Origin: Candidatus Poribacteria bacterium
GTDB lineage: Bacteria > Abyssobacteria > SURF-5
Direction: 5' to 3'
Assembly: GCA_016215705.1 (NCBI GenBank)
Contig: JACRIR010000074.1
Location: forward strand, 1-64,000
Length of the DNA: 64,000 bases
The notes under the pieces: model-generated
What the model was told of the DNA's origin: nothing
Database searches by the model: none
What the model saw: only the letters and a program-made list of their open reading frames with translations
Position numbers and translations under genes: made by a program
Shown: positions 61,077-64,000 of the stretch, in pieces
How positions within the stretch are numbered: the stretch's first letter is position 1
Layout: every line of letters begins with the position of its first letter

Positions 61077-61390
61077 TCGAAGCCTCCTTGCAAGAGTTTT
61101 GGAGAACCGCAGATCACCGTTGCGCCTGCCGGACAGCGATTCTGTTTGACTCGAAACGGTGTGGCGCTCGATGAAGAATCATAACACCATTTCTATGGGA
61201 AGAGCAAGCAGTGTGCCACTGGCCAACAAGAAAACTGAGGACATGATGATACTGATGGGAATCACGGCGCGGCAAAGCCTTAACAGATTCTTGCAGATCA
61301 TAACAAAATCTGATAACCTGCTCAAAGTCAGTGATCCTCCCGGCAAGATGAAATTCAGAGTAAACGGTTGCCAAAGAAGGGAGAAGGATT

Positions 61391-62026
61391 ATGCCTACAA
61401 GCGCCGCTCAGGAAGCCATGAGAATCTTGCGTGATGGAAGACAGTTTCAATGGTATGTCATACCGCTTTTTGCCCTGGTTACATATGTCTATGCGGTGGA
61501 AGTGGAGAGAAGGAACTGGAGCCTGGTGTTCGCGGGCTTGGCCCTGTGGGGTATGGACTGGTTCAATGAAATTTGGAACGCGCTCGTACTTCACTTCACC
61601 AACTACGCGCCGGTATGGGGAACTCCGGGCAAATCGGCCTACGTGATCCTTGCAGGCCTCAATATCGAAATATGTTTCATGTTCGCTATCCTGGCGATAA
61701 ATTTCGGCAAAATGTTGCCTGCGGACAAAAACGCAAAGGTCTTCGGCATTCCGAATCGTCTCTTCTTTGCATGTTTTGACTCTGCCGTGTGCGTATTCGT
61801 CGAGATACTGCTGAATGCCATAGGCGCGCTCACATGGGACTACACATGGTGGAATCTCCGGGCGCCGTGGCTCATCTTCTTGGTCGGTTATCTTCCGTTC
61901 TTTCTGGTGGCGTTCTGGGTGCACGATATGGAGAGCGTCCGGAGAAAAGCGGTGACGGTCGGGAGCATCCTCGGCTTCGATCTGATTGCCCTTGTCGTTT
62001 TCATTGGCGTGCTCGGGTGGATATAA
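61391..62026 (+). CDS. six-helix membrane protein of unknown function
   Basis: I do not recognise the family. The 211-residue protein has about six transmembrane helices (for example VIPLFALVTYVYAVEVE, LIFLVGYLPFFLVAFWV, ILGFDLIALVVFIGVLGWI) and a conserved-looking WGMDWFNEIWNALVLHFTNY segment rich in Trp, Asp, Glu and His. That composition would suit a metal or cofactor site at the membrane surface. AAGGAGAAGG precedes the ATG. The selenocysteine rhodanese gene starts 84 bp downstream, and the two may form an operon. Confidence 0.65.
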   Translation: MPTSAAQEAMRILRDGRQFQWYVIPLFALVTYVYAVEVERRNWSLVFAGLALWGMDWFNEIWNALVLHFTNYAPVWGTPGKSAYVILAGLNIEICFMFAILAINFGKMLPADKNAKVFGIPNRLFFACFDSAVCVFVEILLNAIGALTWDYTWWNLRAPWLIFLVGYLPFFLVAFWVHDMESVRRKAVTVGSILGFDLIALVVFIGVLGWI

Positions 62027-62110
62027 GAAGATAGCCACCGGTGATTTGGCGTGACATGATGGGGCATCTGATACCGCCATTCGCTGAGGGAATGTTACAG
62101 GGAAACTCTG

Positions 62111-62551
62111 GTGAGTAAAGCCTGGAGATGGATGCCTGTCTTCTGCGCGTTGGTCATCTCAATCTTCGCGTTCGGATGCGCAACAAAAGCCCCGGAACCG
62201 GGATGGGAACAGGTAACGTTACTTCCCGAGGAAATTAGCGCTGTGCCGCGTGTGCCACCGGAAGAAGCATACCAGAAAGTGAAATCAGGCAAGGCGATCC
62301 TCGTATGTGCGTACACTGACGAGGACAGATGCTCGACGATGCATCTCGGGGGGGCAATCTTTCTGAAGGAGTTCGAGTCAAAGCTGCCAAGCTTATCGAA
62401 GAACCAGGAAATCATATTCTATTGCGCTTGACCGAACGAGAGAACGTCTGCCGGTCGGGCAGAGCAATATCTTGAAAAAGGATATACGAATGTGAAGGCG
62501 CTCGGTGGCGGTGTTGAGGCGTGGAAGAAGGCCGGGTATCCGCTGCAGTAA
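62111..62551 (+). CDS. selenocysteine-containing rhodanese-domain lipoprotein (TGA readthrough)
   Basis: A 146-residue lipoprotein if the in-frame TGA at 62429-62431 is read as selenocysteine. The signal ends in lipobox AFGC (Cys23). The rhodanese domain spans residues 45-146, with HLGGAI, the active-site loop IIFYCAUPNE (C105, U107) and the C-terminal VKALGGGVEAWKKAGYP that every rhodanese needs. Stopping at the TGA would remove the last third of the domain. Cysteine homologues typically have YCACP here. A hairpin with a GGTC loop begins 15 nt after the TGA. The start is GTG. Read through, the gene ends 31 bp from the convergent GMC gene. It may relay persulfide or redox equivalents in the envelope. 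Confidence 0.82.
62429..62463 (+). promoter_or_regulatory. UGA selenocysteine codon with bacterial SECIS-like hairpin
   Basis: After the TGA (62429-62431), TCTGCC (62447-62452) pairs perfectly with GGCAGA (62458-62463) around the loop GGTCG. The loop begins 22 nt after the TGA, and its GGTC matches the SelB-contacting loop of the E. coli fdhF element, both in sequence and in distance range. Confidence 0.75.
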
Positions 62552-62582
62552 GCGAAACGGAATACAACGATAAATTGCATTC

Positions 62583-63923
62583 CTACACTCGAGAGACAGA
62601 TGCGGAGTTTCTGTCCCCCGCCGCGAGGATGTGGCGGCTGAGGCGTTTCCCAAGGCCGAGGATAGTCAGCACGGTGGGACGATCGAGCGCTTCGGGGAAC
62701 ACGCTGGCGTCGCAGGCATAAAGATTCTTGATCCCGGTCTCGAGGTCTTTGGTGACGGCGTGGCCGATCCTGCATGTGCCGCTCGGGTGAGCGCCTTTGG
62801 CTTCGCTGACAATCAGCGTCCTCTCCGGGCATCCGACGGCGCGGAGAATCTCTTTTGCCACACCTATGCCCTTGTTCAGGCGCGCCCACTCCTGCTCGCC
62901 GAGCCCCTTCGAGACACTGCCGTCCGGATAGACGCGACCGGAAAGATCGTCCTTCACTTTTACGAGGATGCCGACCATTTTTCTATAGTTAAACGCAAGA
63001 GGGAGATTGCGGGGTGACCGTTTGATGAGATTGAGTGCGAAAAGCCATTTCGGCTCCATGATGACACCGAGACGGATGCCGTCAGAGTCGTAGAATTCCC
63101 ATGTTACAACCGAGACAGGCGGGTCTGCCCAGGTTCCCTCAAAGGGCGCCTGGCCATAGACAACTACCGTTGGGTCCGAGAAACAGCCGTCGCCGACGGT
63201 GTCTATTCCCGCTCGCATGAGGAGGAGAGGCGTGCTCAGTCCTCCGGCGGATAGGATGATCCTTTCCGCCCGGAACTCTTTCTTGCGCCCGTCGCTGGTC
63301 CGAACGCGGACGCCGACGGCGGCGCCGTTCTCGACAATCACTTGCTCGCATTCGGTCTCGACAAGGAGTTGAGCGCCCGCGCTAACGGCGTCCTTGAGGT
63401 ATTCGCGGGCCGTCCACTTCGCACCGCATTTGCACCCGAGATGTGTGTCGGCGCCGCAACAATATCCCCGGGTGTACTTGGCGGGATCGAGAAATTTCGC
63501 CATTGGCTCCCAATGATAGCCGAGTTTGTTGGCGGTTTCCATCACCTTTATGGAAGCTTTGCCGAGCAGATTCTCGGGCAGCACGCCCGCTTTGGTCTCT
63601 CGCTTGATTTCCTCGAGCCAGGGCGAGAGGTCAATGCCATAGCGGGTTGCAAGCCAAGGCGGGGGGTCTGCGGCGCTTGCGCTGTAGAACACGCTGGCGC
63701 CGCCTGTAATACTGGCGCGAAGCATGGGCAGCCCTTCCCTGGAAGGGTTCATGTCGAGGACTCGCAAAGCGGTCATGTAGCTGCCGAGCTTCTGAATGTC
63801 CTTGCCGCGCTCGAGGACAAGCGTCTTCTTGCCGTTGCGAGATAGCTCTCTCGCAACGGTCGAGCCACCCGGGCCTGAGCCCACGACGATCGCATCGTAT
63901 TCGTGGAGCTTCTCTCCAGCCAT
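62583..63923 (-). CDS. GMC-family flavin oxidoreductase with cysteine-rich insert
   Basis: A 446-residue glucose-methanol-choline oxidoreductase. The FAD motif is VVGSGPGGSTVARELSRNG, and the C-terminal segments are GAHPSGTCRIG and YACDASVFPEALDRPTVLTI. In the middle a cluster of four cysteines, YCCGADTHLGCKCGAKWTAR, could bind an iron-sulfur cluster or zinc, as in the anaerobe-type GMC proteins. It probably oxidises an alcohol with an acceptor other than oxygen. The start at 63923 has AGGGG 7 nt upstream. It converges on the rhodanese gene. The last 77 bp of the window show nothing. Confidence 0.83.
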   Translation of the reverse strand: MAGEKLHEYDAIVVGSGPGGSTVARELSRNGKKTLVLERGKDIQKLGSYMTALRVLDMNPSREGLPMLRASITGGASVFYSASAADPPPWLATRYGIDLSPWLEEIKRETKAGVLPENLLGKASIKVMETANKLGYHWEPMAKFLDPAKYTRGYCCGADTHLGCKCGAKWTAREYLKDAVSAGAQLLVETECEQVIVENGAAVGVRVRTSDGRKKEFRAERIILSAGGLSTPLLLMRAGIDTVGDGCFSDPTVVVYGQAPFEGTWADPPVSVVTWEFYDSDGIRLGVIMEPKWLFALNLIKRSPRNLPLAFNYRKMVGILVKVKDDLSGRVYPDGSVSKGLGEQEWARLNKGIGVAKEILRAVGCPERTLIVSEAKGAHPSGTCRIGHAVTKDLETGIKNLYACDASVFPEALDRPTVLTILGLGKRLSRHILAAGDRNSASVSRV

Positions 63924-64000
63924 GTTCACACCCCTTCCTCATATTTGTGGAGCGAGATGAATCGTTCCGATCTTCCCTGAATACGCCTTAAACAGCCTGT

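Noticed and set aside
61114-61374. 86-codon minus-strand and 91-codon plus-strand frames in the gap before the six-helix protein
   Set aside because: They overlap each other, have no ribosome-binding site and no recognisable pattern; neither can be supported.

Overview
The window looks like a piece of an uncultured, largely anaerobic bacterium that decodes selenocysteine. I cannot place it in a phylum. Supporting signs are a 2-oxoacid:ferredoxin oxidoreductase, a glycyl radical enzyme, a DMSO-reductase-family molybdoenzyme, several radical SAM enzymes, a rhodanese lipoprotein with an in-frame TGA followed by a SECIS-like hairpin, and a radical SAM/selenodomain gene set. Intergenic DNA is unusually rich in small mobile elements, perfect palindromes and degenerate heptamer repeats.

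Layout. 1-0.7 kb: the 3' end of an IS630-type element abutting a 134-bp MITE. 0.7-5.0 kb (minus): SGNH hydrolase, DsbA-like thioredoxin-fold protein, a proline-rich membrane-anchored protein and a DUF6786-like protein. 5.1-15.0 kb (minus): a set resembling the rSAM/selenodomain (arsenosugar-type) neighbourhood, namely DUF547 protein, TVP38/TMEM64 protein, MerA-like flavoprotein, small lipoprotein, polyprenyl-phosphate-sugar mannosyltransferase, a three-domain glycosyltransferase fusion and a TMTC-like TPR membrane protein. 15.5-24.0 kb (minus): a radical SAM protein, a 2.2-kb repeat-rich stretch without credible genes, an ArsS-like radical SAM protein in an operon with a fatty-acid-hydroxylase-family protein, and an MFS transporter/alcohol dehydrogenase pair. 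24.6-26.3 kb: a PAS histidine kinase (plus). 26.6-30.3 kb (minus): four-subunit 2-oxoacid oxidoreductase with an XRE-cupin regulator downstream. 30.7-32.0 kb: a complete IS630-family element. 32.0-35.6 kb (minus): a radical SAM protein and a glycosyltransferase-like membrane protein with TPRs. 35.9-47.4 kb (plus): a nucleotide-sugar island (Gmd, RmlB, WbpA/B/D/E-like, Ugd and a UDP-sugar epimerase).

47.4-54.6 kb carries the most unusual cluster. A TPR protein, a glycyl radical enzyme, a cytoplasmic molybdopterin oxidoreductase and its four-cluster ferredoxin subunit run on the minus strand. A TetR regulator diverges from them, and both directions have near-consensus sigma-70 promoters in an AT-rich gap. 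54.6-58.7 kb (minus): YhaN/SbcC-like ATPase, SbcD-like nuclease, tRNA-Arg(CCG) and a YfcE-like phosphoesterase. 59-64 kb: a small membrane protein, a tandemly duplicated dihaem cytochrome c, lipoproteins, a polytopic membrane protein, the selenocysteine rhodanese and a GMC oxidoreductase.

Start codons were re-chosen where a ribosome-binding site or family alignment argued against the longest frame. Family names come from motif recognition by eye; no database search was run.
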